Notes: generated by a model not told the origin, from the sequence alone. Shown: positions 1 to 6,090, numbered from the stretch's first letter. The stretch is 6,893 nt of DNA from Gammaproteobacteria bacterium (GCA_030637945.1 DAOWFN010000071.1:1-6893), one strand, 5' to 3'. Program-made: numbers and translations.

Positions 1-740
1 CTGATGATCACCGTGATCGTGCTGCCAACATCCGCCGCAACCACCGTGTATTGATCGCTATCGATGCCGATATCGGTGGTGCCGCCGCGGCGCCACTGGT
101 AGCTGAACGTGCCTAAACCATCGGCGTCCGCCAGGGTATCATTCGCCGTCAACACACTGTCCTGGGTCGCACTGCCGCTGATGGTCACACTGCCGGTGGG
201 CACATCATTAACTGAGGTAGAAATTACTGTAGTAGTTGAATCACTGCCAGTCTCAGGAACCTCATCCGCTACATCAATCGTAAAAGTAGTCGTCTCTATA
301 CTACCTGTATTGACTCGATTATCTGTTGGATCAAAAACTAGTTGGTGAATTGCAGTTTCAGCATCTACCAATGGTCTCGTTGTTAGCTGATAAGAACCAG
401 AACCAGCATCAGTAAAACCAGAGACGGACAATGAAGCTGGCGTGAAAATACCTTTAGCAACGTTATCTAGTGTTACTGCAACACTAACGTCAGTGCTATC
501 AATATCATCTATTGTTACGCCACTAAACGGTGACACTGTTGAATTATCATTAACCCCTAAACCGATACTGGTGCCACCAATTATCGGAGCAGCTGCTACA
601 GCATTGAAAGAAAAAACAAATAAAAGAAAAAATAAGGAAATACAAACAGACGATTTAGAACAAATATCTGATTCGAACAATAATTTTAATAGCGGCTTTG
701 CAGCTTTCCCAGCAACCAATTTGATACTCCGATTTATCAT
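1..740 (-). CDS. Large secreted adhesin-like protein with cadherin/Ig-like repeats, N-terminal part (C-terminus outside window)
   Basis: Reading the minus strand from an ATG at 740 gives 246 open codons that run off the left edge, so only the N-terminus is present. An AGAGG Shine-Dalgarno lies 8 nt upstream of the ATG. Residues 1-51 look like a long signal peptide: a basic N-region, a hydrophobic core at about 32-46 (ISLFFLLFVFSF) and an AVA-A type cleavage site near 49-51. Residues about 60-160 resemble the cadherin-like module of giant bacterial surface proteins (VNDNSTVSPFSGVTI; FTDAGSGSYQL; LVFDPTDNRV; ETTTFTIDVAD). From about 178 an Ig-like tandem-repeat unit begins (VNDVPTGSVTISG; LTANDTLADADGLGTFSYQW; YTVVAADVGSTITV). 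In known family members such units are repeated many times, often with type I secretion signals at the C-terminus; that part cannot be seen here. The likely role is surface attachment or biofilm matrix, by inference from the modules. Base composition changes sharply near position 210. The upstream zinc operon ends at a terminator, so this gene probably has its own promoter. Confidence 0.85.
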   Translation of the reverse strand, partial: MINRSIKLVAGKAAKPLLKLLFESDICSKSSVCISLFFLLFVFSFNAVAAAPIIGGTSIGLGVNDNSTVSPFSGVTIDDIDSTDVSVAVTLDNVAKGIFTPASLSVSGFTDAGSGSYQLTTRPLVDAETAIHQLVFDPTDNRVNTGSIETTTFTIDVADEVPETGSDSTTTVISTSVNDVPTGSVTISGSATQDSVLTANDTLADADGLGTFSYQWRRGGTTDIGIDSDQYTVVAADVGSTITVII

Positions 741-802
741 ATTTAAAGCCTCTATCCCATAAAGCCCCCAACTCTATGTGCCACGTAAAAATATTCTAAC
801 AC

Positions 803-840
803 AAAAAGGGCCTCTTCATATATAAATAAAGAGGCTTTTT
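803..840 (-). terminator. Rho-independent terminator after znuB
   Basis: On the minus strand an A-run and AAGAGG-type arm (834-829) pair with CCTCTT (811-816) around an AT-rich loop of about 12 nt. The C-G pair and AAAAA/TTTTT flanks extend the stem, with two extra G residues bulged at 808-810. The minus-strand transcript ends in CTTTTT. The site lies 38 bases past the znuB stop and before the adhesin start at 740. Because both flanks carry A/T runs it could also work on the plus strand, but no plus-strand gene ends here. Confidence 0.8.
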
Positions 841-877
841 CACCTAATTAAATATAACAAATTCAAAGACTTAAGGC

Positions 878-1717
878 TTATTCAGCAGATACAGAGTCCA
901 TCTTTTCACTTTTACAGCTTAAGATGACTCTTAAAATAAAGAATAGACATGAAGCAGACACTACAATAGCCGGCCCCGTTGGAAAATCCCAGCTAAGGGA
1001 AGAGTAGAGTCCCAAGACAACTGCGATAGCTGCTAATAAGACCGAACTTAAAACCATCTGTTTCGGTGATTTTGAAAACAGTCTGGCGGTCGCTGCCGGA
1101 ATAATCAGTAAGGCTGTAATCAATAAAATACCCACTACCTTTAAAGCCACAGCAATGACCAAGGCCAGCAATATCATAAAAATAAATCTTACTTTTTCTA
1201 CTGCAACACCATCTACACGTGCAAGTTCCTCATTCACTGATATCGATATCAAAGATGACAACAACTGGCTAAATATCAGCAAAATCACAAAAGCTGCACC
1301 ATACATGAGCACTAGATCTGATCGATCCACCGCCAGCAGGTCACCGAATAAATAGGACATTAAATTAATATTGTAACCTTGCGACTGAATCACAGACAGC
1401 ACGATCAAACCTAATGCCAACGCACTATGTGAAAGAATTCCTAACAAGGTGTCTGTTGATAAATCGCGCTGCTTTTCCAACCAAAATAACAATACGGCGA
1501 TCACTACACCGATCAAAACGACGCCTGCCATCGGCAGTTGCTCAGCAGCAACCGCCAAAGCCACACCTAGCAGAGCGGCGTGCGCCAGGGTGTCGCCAAA
1601 ATATGCCATGCGGCGCCATATAACAACACTGCCCAACGGGCCAACCACCAGTGCTAACGCCATACCGGCTGCAAGCGCATATAAAATGAAACTATCCATA
1701 TGAAAAATATCCATCAT
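878..1717 (-). CDS. znuB: Zinc ABC transporter, inner-membrane permease ZnuB
   Basis: The 279-residue protein is the usual length for the ABC-3 family of Zn/Mn permeases. It would form the homodimeric channel that passes zinc from ZnuA to the cytoplasm. It is hydrophobic throughout, with about eight membrane segments (for example near 11-34, 63-80, 92-110, 136-157, 177-194, 195-212, 222-240 and 247-266). Family signatures are present: GDTLAHAALLGVAL at 41-54 (normally GDSLSHSALLGVAL), NLMSYLFGDLL at 118-128, VGILLITALLIIPAATAR at 195-212 and WDFPTGPAIV at 243-252. The start ATG overlaps the znuC stop as ATGA, which implies translational coupling; an AGGA lies 6 nt before it inside znuC. A second ATG codon follows directly. 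It is the last gene of the zur-znuC-znuB operon, before the terminator at 803-840. Confidence 0.97.
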   Translation of the reverse strand: MMDIFHMDSFILYALAAGMALALVVGPLGSVVIWRRMAYFGDTLAHAALLGVALAVAAEQLPMAGVVLIGVVIAVLLFWLEKQRDLSTDTLLGILSHSALALGLIVLSVIQSQGYNINLMSYLFGDLLAVDRSDLVLMYGAAFVILLIFSQLLSSLISISVNEELARVDGVAVEKVRFIFMILLALVIAVALKVVGILLITALLIIPAATARLFSKSPKQMVLSSVLLAAIAVVLGLYSSLSWDFPTGPAIVVSASCLFFILRVILSCKSEKMDSVSAE

Positions 1718-2511
1718 TTCATATCCTGATTATGCTCACAGCTATGGCAATGCTCGGACGCAACAATATTTCCCTGCAAATCATGCTCATGGTCGTGATG
1801 ATGTGAATACAGGGCCAGACCCTCAATCGCGTCACCAAACAGCTTGAGATATTCCGGGTGCTCACTCACATCGTCCGGATGACCGGTACAACATATATGC
1901 GTGTTCAAACAAATGACTCTATCCGTTGCCGCCATCACCAGATGCAAATCGTGTGACACCATCAATACGCCACAGTCATGCTTATCTCGTATATTGCGTA
2001 TGGTTTCATACAGGGATTGCTGACCGATAATATCCATTCCTGATGCGGGCTCATCTAATACCAGTAATTGCGGCATTTTTAACAACGCGCGAGCAAGCAG
2101 TACTCGCTGCATCTCACCGCCAGAAATATTTTGCATCGGCGAATACAACAGATAGTCGCAATTGACTTCTTCCAATATCTGCTGGCATTGATCCATACGA
2201 TACAGGCCCGCGACATTTAAGAAATCACATACCCGCAACGGCATGACATCAGGTACCTGTATGCGCTGTGGAACGTAACCGATACGCAGATTTTCTTCTC
2301 GCTTCACCCTGCCGGTAGTCGCATGACTAAGTCCTAATAAGATACGTATCAAACTGGTTTTGCCTGCACCATTAGGACCGATTAAAGTAATTATTTCCTT
2401 ACTATGCAGCTGCAAACTAACATCGGTGAGAATTGTTTTTCCGCGAACAGAAAAACCGATATTTTCAGCCGTCAGTAGTAGCGTACCTGCTTGATCTGTT
2501 TGTTCAATCAT
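1714..2511 (-). CDS. znuC: Zinc ABC transporter, ATP-binding protein ZnuC
   Basis: The 265-residue ABC ATPase powers zinc import and would sit on the cytoplasmic face with ZnuB. All nucleotide-binding motifs are intact: Walker A GPNGAGKT at 45-52, Q-loop Q82, signature ISGGE at 129-133, Walker B LLVLDE at 149-154, D-loop SGMD at 157-160 and switch H187 in VSHDLH. The segment LALYSHHHDHEHDLQG at 232-247 matches the His-rich tail known in enterobacterial ZnuC and separates it from generic ABC ATPases. Beyond it is an extra SEHCHSCEH stretch (252-260) rich in His and Cys, a plausible metal-binding addition. The start is supported by a TGAGGA Shine-Dalgarno that overlaps the zur stop codon; the gap to zur is 12 nt, so the two are co-transcribed. 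The stop overlaps the znuB start by ATGA. Expression should follow zinc starvation through the Zur operator at 3087-3107. Confidence 0.97.
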   Translation of the reverse strand: MIEQTDQAGTLLLTAENIGFSVRGKTILTDVSLQLHSKEIITLIGPNGAGKTSLIRILLGLSHATTGRVKREENLRIGYVPQRIQVPDVMPLRVCDFLNVAGLYRMDQCQQILEEVNCDYLLYSPMQNISGGEMQRVLLARALLKMPQLLVLDEPASGMDIIGQQSLYETIRNIRDKHDCGVLMVSHDLHLVMAATDRVICLNTHICCTGHPDDVSEHPEYLKLFGDAIEGLALYSHHHDHEHDLQGNIVASEHCHSCEHNQDMK

Positions 2512-2523
2512 TTGAATTAATCC

Positions 2524-3066
2524 TCAGGCGGCCCGACAATGAGCACATAAGCCAACCACCTCTACAGAAGCATGCTCAACTTTAAAGCTGACTTTTTTTG
2601 CTCTGGATTCGACTGCCTTGTAGATGCCATCGGTATGCAGTTCCTGTGTGGCTCCACATTGTTTACAGACGAGGAACACCGCCTCGTGCTGTTGTTGAGG
2701 ATGCGCACAGGCGAGGTATGTATTGTTACTTGCCAATCTATGCACAAAACCCTGTTCCTGCAAAAAATCCAGCGCTCGATATACCGTCGGTGGTGCTGCT
2801 GAACGACCGGCGTCTTTCATTAAGTCCAATAATGCATAGGCGCCAAGAGGCTGCTCAGACCGGCAGATCAGTGACAGTACCTGTTTTCTTAGATCGGTAA
2901 ACCGTTGCTTGCGCTTGATACAAAGATTATCTGCCTGCAGCAAAAAGTCCTCAACCTGCTTATAAGAAGGCTGAACACAACTAATATCACCGCTATGGCG
3001 ACACTCGTCATGCTCTATTTTTTGTTGGCGCCCTTTCGCTACACTGACCATACAAACATCAACCAT
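2524..3066 (-). CDS. zur: Zinc uptake regulator Zur (Fur family repressor)
   Basis: The 180-residue Fur-family protein should be the zinc-loaded repressor of this uptake locus. A winged-helix DNA-binding domain covers about 42-112, with the recognition segment PPTVYRALDFLQEQGFVHRL at 92-111, nearly as in E. coli Zur. Structural zinc ligands are the CxxC pairs C134/C137 and C174/C177. The regulatory zinc site is H109, C120, H127 and E142, by correspondence with E. coli Zur H77, C88, H96 and E111. The C-terminus stops just after the second CxxC and lacks the E. coli tail. The N-terminus is about 32 residues longer than E. coli Zur and contains H19, C22, H24 and C30. No strong Shine-Dalgarno precedes the ATG at 3066 or the in-frame ATG at 3051, so the exact start is uncertain. 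It is the first gene of the operon with znuCB, divergent from znuA across 68 bases that hold a Zur box, which points to autoregulation. Confidence 0.95.
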   Translation of the reverse strand: MVDVCMVSVAKGRQQKIEHDECRHSGDISCVQPSYKQVEDFLLQADNLCIKRKQRFTDLRKQVLSLICRSEQPLGAYALLDLMKDAGRSAAPPTVYRALDFLQEQGFVHRLASNNTYLACAHPQQQHEAVFLVCKQCGATQELHTDGIYKAVESRAKKVSFKVEHASVEVVGLCAHCRAA

Positions 3067-3086
3067 TCAATGACTTAATTAATATA

Positions 3087-3107
3087 TAATGTTACATTAT
3101 AACATTA
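3087..3107. promoter_or_regulatory. Zur operator shared by the divergent zur-znuCB and znuA promoters
   Basis: A 21-bp perfect palindrome, TAATGTTA-N5-TAACATTA, is centred at 3097. Its core ATGTTA-N5-TAACAT is identical in arms and spacing to the E. coli Zur box. It lies 20 bases from the zur start and 27 bases from the znuA start. TATAAT-like -10 hexamers overlap it on both strands (plus 3085-3090; minus 3101-3096), although I find no good -35 for either. Zinc-loaded Zur bound here would block both promoters. Further nested symmetry around the site (a 15-bp palindrome at 3086-3100 and a TTACATT direct repeat at 3092 and 3105) may extend the binding region. Confidence 0.92.
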
Positions 3108-3134
3108 CATTTATAAATAATTCTGACTTTAAAC

Positions 3135-4157
3135 ATGTCGCGACCTATGTCATATCACTGCCGATCCTTTCTTTCATTAAACACGGCAAAATACTGTTTA
3201 TCCGCATGCCTTTTATTGCTCATTGTTTCCACGAAGACATTTGCTGGCAGCGCTGAGCCAGCTTATTCAAAAAATATCGTGGTAACAATAAAACCACTCT
3301 TTTCACTGGTTGCACATTTAACAGCTGGCATTCACCAGCCCGTTTTACTGCTTAAGAACATGCAGACACCGCATCATTACAATATGCGCCCATCAGAAAG
3401 ACGCTTACTGGCGAAAGCAGACATTATTGTCTGGTTAGGTCCGCAACTGGAACCGCAGTTAAGCAAGATTATTCAACAACGGAACAATCAAACCGACTCT
3501 GTTCGAACCAGCTCTGATCAAACCGGCTCTGTTCAAACTATCACTATTTCGGCCATGCAGGCAGCAAATTTGAAGCTATTGAGCAAGCGAAGCAAGCATT
3601 CGCACGAGGAAGATCACCCTGCAGCCGGTAAGTACCTGGAAGCAAATATGATTGATCCGCACATCTGGCTTTCCGCACACAATGCAGCACAGATCAGCAG
3701 ACACATTAGTAAGGATTTAATAATTCATGACCCACAAAATGCCAGGCAATACGAAATAAACCTTCTGCAACTATTAGAAAAGATCGAACACACCAGAAAT
3801 TCTATAAAAACGAAACTTAACGGTAACAGGCAGCCATATATCGCATTTCACGATGCTTTCCAGTATTTCGAAGATGAATACAAGCTTAATTATATTGATT
3901 CAATAAACTATGGCGATGAAACAGGTACCAGCCTGAAGCACCTGCAGCAGGTAAAAAGTCATATAGAAACAAAGAATATCCAGTGCCTGGTTTACCAGCC
4001 GCCAAGACCCGCCATTATCGATACACTAACCAGACAAACTACCATAAATGCCACAGTATTAGATCCGCTTGGCCTAAATGTTAGTGATGACAAAAACGCC
4101 TGGTTTGAACTTATGCAGCAAATATCAACGAACTTTAGCGCCTGCCTGAATCCTTAG
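3135..4157 (+). CDS. znuA: Periplasmic zinc-binding protein ZnuA
   Basis: The 340-residue solute-binding protein of the cluster A-I (ZnuA/TroA) family captures zinc in the periplasm and hands it to ZnuBC. A signal peptide is visible: basic residues, a hydrophobic core near 21-31 and a likely cut after TKTFA at 37. Zinc ligands inferred from E. coli ZnuA are H80 (TPHHYNMRPSE), H176 (IDPHIWLS) and H239 (IAFHDAFQYFE), with D310 in LDPLG nearby. C284 and C337 match the conserved ZnuA disulfide. The His-rich loop common in the family is reduced to KHSHEEDH at 154-161. Just before it, residues 118-135 contain two similar copies of an NQTDSVRT-like unit encoded by a 30-bp tandem repeat. No clear Shine-Dalgarno is seen; ATG codons at residues 1 and 5 are both possible starts and both keep the signal peptide. 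It is transcribed away from zur under the shared Zur box. Confidence 0.96.
   Translation: MSRPMSYHCRSFLSLNTAKYCLSACLLLLIVSTKTFAGSAEPAYSKNIVVTIKPLFSLVAHLTAGIHQPVLLLKNMQTPHHYNMRPSERRLLAKADIIVWLGPQLEPQLSKIIQQRNNQTDSVRTSSDQTGSVQTITISAMQAANLKLLSKRSKHSHEEDHPAAGKYLEANMIDPHIWLSAHNAAQISRHISKDLIIHDPQNARQYEINLLQLLEKIEHTRNSIKTKLNGNRQPYIAFHDAFQYFEDEYKLNYIDSINYGDETGTSLKHLQQVKSHIETKNIQCLVYQPPRPAIIDTLTRQTTINATVLDPLGLNVSDDKNAWFELMQQISTNFSACLNP
3486..3545 (+). repeat. In-frame 30-bp tandem duplication inside znuA
   Basis: The first 23 bases of two adjacent 30-bp units (3486-3508 and 3516-3538) differ at only three positions; the last seven bases of the units are diverged. The period is a multiple of three, so the frame is kept. 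The units encode NQTDSVRTSS and DQTGSVQTIT, a polar stretch just before the short His loop of ZnuA, where the family is variable in length. Confidence 0.75.
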
Positions 4158-4262
4158 CATCTACAGCCGATTTTACAAATGATAATACATCTCTAACGAT
4201 TTAAACTAGACTGTCATCTGTCATTTAAACCTTCCTCAATAAACCGGTATAAGGACCATCCT

Positions 4263-4679
4263 ATGCTACATCAACAGAAGTTACACTTCTCAACGACCAG
4301 ACGCGGCACTTACAATATTACACAACAGATTACAGATGCCATCGGAAAATCAGGGGTCAAGGACGGTATCTGTCATATATTTATACAACACACTAGTGCG
4401 TCATTGATACTATGTGAAAATGCGGACAAAACGGTTCGCGAAGATCTTGATGTCTATATGGCAAAACTTGTTAAAGATGGCGATAGTGCATACAAGCACA
4501 AAGATGAAGGGCCGGATGACATGGCTGCACACATTCGAACAGTATTGACTCAAAGCTCCCTGTCTATCCCCGTGCATAAAGGCAAATGTGACCTGGGCAT
4601 CTGGCAAGGTATTTTCCTCTGGGAACACCGGACCAAAGCACATAAACGAAATATCGCACTCACGATAATGGGCGACTAG
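4263..4679 (+). CDS. yjbQ: YjbQ-family protein (UPF0047; annotated as secondary thiamine-phosphate synthase)
   Basis: The 138-residue protein matches the usual length of the single-domain YjbQ/UPF0047 family. Conserved blocks appear in order: HTSASLILCENAD at 43-55, GPDDMAAHI at 83-91 and LGIWQGIFLWEHR at 111-123, with H43, H90, E121 and H122 as likely site residues. E. coli YjbQ has been reported to have weak thiamine-phosphate synthase activity, hence the family name; the true physiological role is unsettled. No signal peptide is seen, so it is probably cytoplasmic. AAGGA lies 7 nt before the ATG and supports this start. It follows znuA on the same strand after 105 bases in which I see neither a clear terminator nor a clear promoter, so read-through from the Zur-controlled znuA promoter is possible. 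A 5-bp hairpin with a 3-nt loop (4678-4690) covers its stop codon but has no T-run. Confidence 0.93.
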   Translation: MLHQQKLHFSTTRRGTYNITQQITDAIGKSGVKDGICHIFIQHTSASLILCENADKTVREDLDVYMAKLVKDGDSAYKHKDEGPDDMAAHIRTVLTQSSLSIPVHKGKCDLGIWQGIFLWEHRTKAHKRNIALTIMGD

Positions 4680-4709
4680 AGTCACACTCTGCTAATAGTA
4701 ATGGTGAAT

Positions 4710-4732
4710 AAAAAAACTCTCCCCACAGAAGA
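4710..4732 (-). terminator. Probable rho-independent terminator after the D-2-hydroxyacid dehydrogenase gene
   Basis: On the minus strand TCTTC (4732-4728) pairs with GGAGA (4722-4718), including one T-G wobble, around a 5-nt loop. One G and a run of seven T residues follow (4716-4710). The stem is short, but the T-run and its place four bases past the dehydrogenase stop make a terminator likely. It also separates this gene from the convergent yjbQ. Confidence 0.5.
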
Positions 4733-4735
4733 CCT

Positions 4736-5704
4736 TTAAACAATATTCCGTAACGCTCCATTCTGATGCGCCTGTATATTTTTTGCTATTTCATTGACCA
4801 GTCTCTGGCGTGACTCACGACTCGCCCAGGCGATGTGCGGTGTAATAATTAAATTATCATTGCGATAGTTTATCAGCGCATTATTAACAGCAGCCGGCTC
4901 TTCTTCCAGTACATCGAGTGCTGCTGCCGCAATCTGCTTACTTTGCAACGCATGCAATAACGCTTTTTCATCGACCAGGCCACCACGAGCCGCATTAATT
5001 AATATCGAATCAGTTTTCATTGTTGAAATTTCCTGTTCGCCTATCATATGATAATTATTTTCAGTTAACGGGCAATGCAAAGTTACTATATCGGATGAAG
5101 CCAATAAAATTTTCAGATCGACGCGATTCTCACGCGCATCCGCCTGATTTCCCGCTTTATGGCTATTGGCGATCAATACATTCATACCAAAACATTTTGC
5201 AACTTTTGCGACTGCTTTCCCTAATTCACCATAGCCGATAATACCCAGGGTTTTACCATCAAGGTCACTAACAGGGTCGCCAAAGTAACAAAAAAATTCA
5301 CTACGTGACCACTCGCCATCAAGCACCGCTTTTTTATATTGAAACAGCTTTCTATTGAGTGAAAGGATAAGAGAAAAAACGTGCTGCACGACAGAAGCGG
5401 TTGCATAAGCACGAACGTTACAGATCGTTATATCATTCTGCCTGGCCGCTTCAATATCGATATTATTGACACCTGTCGCGGCCACACAAATTAGCTTTAG
5501 CTGCGTACAGCTTTCGATCACATCCCTGCTTATCTGTACTTTGTTAGTAACTATAATTTCAGCCTTATCAAGGGTGTGCTGAATATCGGTAACTACTGCA
5601 TTATCAAACCACTGCCAATCGGCAACATCATCCAGGGCCGAAAAATCAAGATCCTCAGGAAACAGCGATGCTCTGTCTAAAAAAAGCGCGAGTGGTTTAG
5701 TCAT
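4736..5704 (-). CDS. D-2-hydroxyacid dehydrogenase, glycerate dehydrogenase/hydroxypyruvate reductase type
   Basis: The 322-residue protein has the two-domain NAD(P)-dependent D-2-hydroxyacid dehydrogenase fold and the usual length. Catalytic residues are in place: R240 (NAARGGLVDE), E269 (DVLEEEP) and H290 (TPHIAWAS). The dinucleotide-binding GYGELG is at 157-162. The N-terminus (LFLDRASLFPEDL) and the AATGVNNID block at 75-83 are typical of the HprA-like subgroup, which interconverts hydroxypyruvate and D-glycerate (or glyoxylate and glycolate). The substrate cannot be fixed from sequence alone. In the substrate-side helix the common VPEHVF is VVQHVF at 105-110. The segment at 134-149 (EFFCYFGDPVSDLDG) leads into the Rossmann domain. 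Only a weak TGAG ribosome site precedes the ATG. A strong terminator lies between this gene and rubredoxin upstream, so it probably has its own promoter; it is convergent with yjbQ. Confidence 0.92.
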   Translation of the reverse strand: MTKPLALFLDRASLFPEDLDFSALDDVADWQWFDNAVVTDIQHTLDKAEIIVTNKVQISRDVIESCTQLKLICVAATGVNNIDIEAARQNDITICNVRAYATASVVQHVFSLILSLNRKLFQYKKAVLDGEWSRSEFFCYFGDPVSDLDGKTLGIIGYGELGKAVAKVAKCFGMNVLIANSHKAGNQADARENRVDLKILLASSDIVTLHCPLTENNYHMIGEQEISTMKTDSILINAARGGLVDEKALLHALQSKQIAAAALDVLEEEPAAVNNALINYRNDNLIITPHIAWASRESRQRLVNEIAKNIQAHQNGALRNIV

Positions 5705-5745
5705 AGCTCAAGGCTCAGCATATAAATGATAAATTATTCAGCCAT

Positions 5746-5774
5746 AAAAAAAGCCGCCAAAAATGACAGCTTTT
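5746..5774 (-). terminator. Rho-independent terminator after rubredoxin
   Basis: On the minus strand a 10-bp stem (AAAAGCTGTC with GGCGGCTTTT, two T-G wobbles) closes a 6-nt loop ATTTTT and runs straight into further T residues (5748-5746). It lies 20 bases past the rubredoxin stop and upstream of the dehydrogenase start, so it should end the rubredoxin transcript. Confidence 0.88.
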
Positions 5775-5794
5775 AACTGATCTAATTTTATGCA

Positions 5795-5965
5795 TTAAAG
5801 CTCTTGCATTTCAAAGTCAGATTTTGCTGCACCACAATCAGGACACTCCCAATCTTCCGGTACATCTTCCCAGAGCGTTCCCGGTGCAAGACCGTGCTCT
5901 TCGTCACCCAATTCTTCGCTATAAACATAACCACACACGATACAGGTTAAAACTTTGTACGCCAT
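5795..5965 (-). CDS. Rubredoxin
   Basis: This short minus-strand gene encodes 56 residues starting MAYKVLTCIVCGYVYSEE. Rubredoxins are small cytoplasmic electron carriers with one iron held by four cysteines. The four ligands are C8 and C11 (CIVCGYVY) and C41 and C44 (CPDCGAAKSDF), separated by the usual span with GLAPGTLWEDVPEDWECPDCG. Length and layout fit a standard single-domain rubredoxin. A GAGGA ribosome site lies 4-5 nt before the ATG. It is transcribed away from thiD across 133 bases; rubredoxin next to thiD/thiE is a familiar arrangement in gammaproteobacteria. The partner reductase and final electron acceptor are not in the window. The gene is followed by a strong terminator. Confidence 0.96.
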   Translation of the reverse strand: MAYKVLTCIVCGYVYSEELGDEEHGLAPGTLWEDVPEDWECPDCGAAKSDFEMQEL

Positions 5966-5996
5966 AATTTCCTCATTTGCTAACTATCATCAATGT

Positions 5997-6033
5997 GGCT
6001 ATTCTACACAGTCTTTATTACGTTAGAATAGTC
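5997..6033. promoter_or_regulatory. Inverted repeat in the rubredoxin/thiD divergent promoter region
   Basis: GGCTATTCTA (5997-6006) and TAGAATAGTC (6024-6033) form a 10-bp inverted repeat with one G-T mismatch around a 17-nt spacer. Each arm contains TAGAAT, a fair -10 hexamer, pointing outward (plus 6024-6029; minus 6006-6001). It could therefore be paired divergent promoters, an operator for a dimeric regulator, or both. No good -35 is visible. The function is inferred from position only. Confidence 0.45.
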
Positions 6034-6073
6034 AGGATTGAAGATTTATGTATTCTGCAGTCCAGTCGACGCA

Positions 6074-6090
6074 ATCATCAACGTGGTGAT
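6074..6090 (+). promoter_or_regulatory. thiD: Small hairpin over the thiD ribosome binding site
   Basis: In the plus-strand transcript ATCATC (6074-6079) can pair with GGTGAT (6085-6090), with one U-G wobble, around the loop AACGT. GGTGA is the only reasonable Shine-Dalgarno for the thiD ATG at 6099, so the hairpin would hide it. The stem is short and may be weak. No thi-box (TPP riboswitch) motif is seen in the leader. Confidence 0.35.

Noticed and set aside
109..762. Plus-strand open frames at 109-348 and 442-762
   Set aside because: They lie opposite the adhesin reading frame, which has a ribosome site, a signal peptide and recognisable repeat modules. The plus-strand translations look like nothing known and have no ribosome site I can see.
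1155..1703. Plus-strand open frames opposite znuB
   Set aside because: Shadows of a conserved permease gene; low-complexity translations with no family features.
2562..2900. Open frames on both strands overlapping zur
   Set aside because: The zur frame contains all conserved Fur-family residues; the alternatives are out-of-frame translations of it.
3067..3134. Two separate Zur boxes, one per gene
   Set aside because: Only one full ATGTTA-N5-TAACAT site exists; the other symmetries overlap it and do not match the consensus on their own.
4410..4685. Minus-strand open frame opposite yjbQ
   Set aside because: Opposite a clearly conserved family frame and without a recognisable product.
4678..4690. 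Terminator for yjbQ (AGAGT-CAC-ACTCT hairpin)
   Set aside because: The stem is only 5 bp, overlaps the stop codon and has no T-run on the plus strand.
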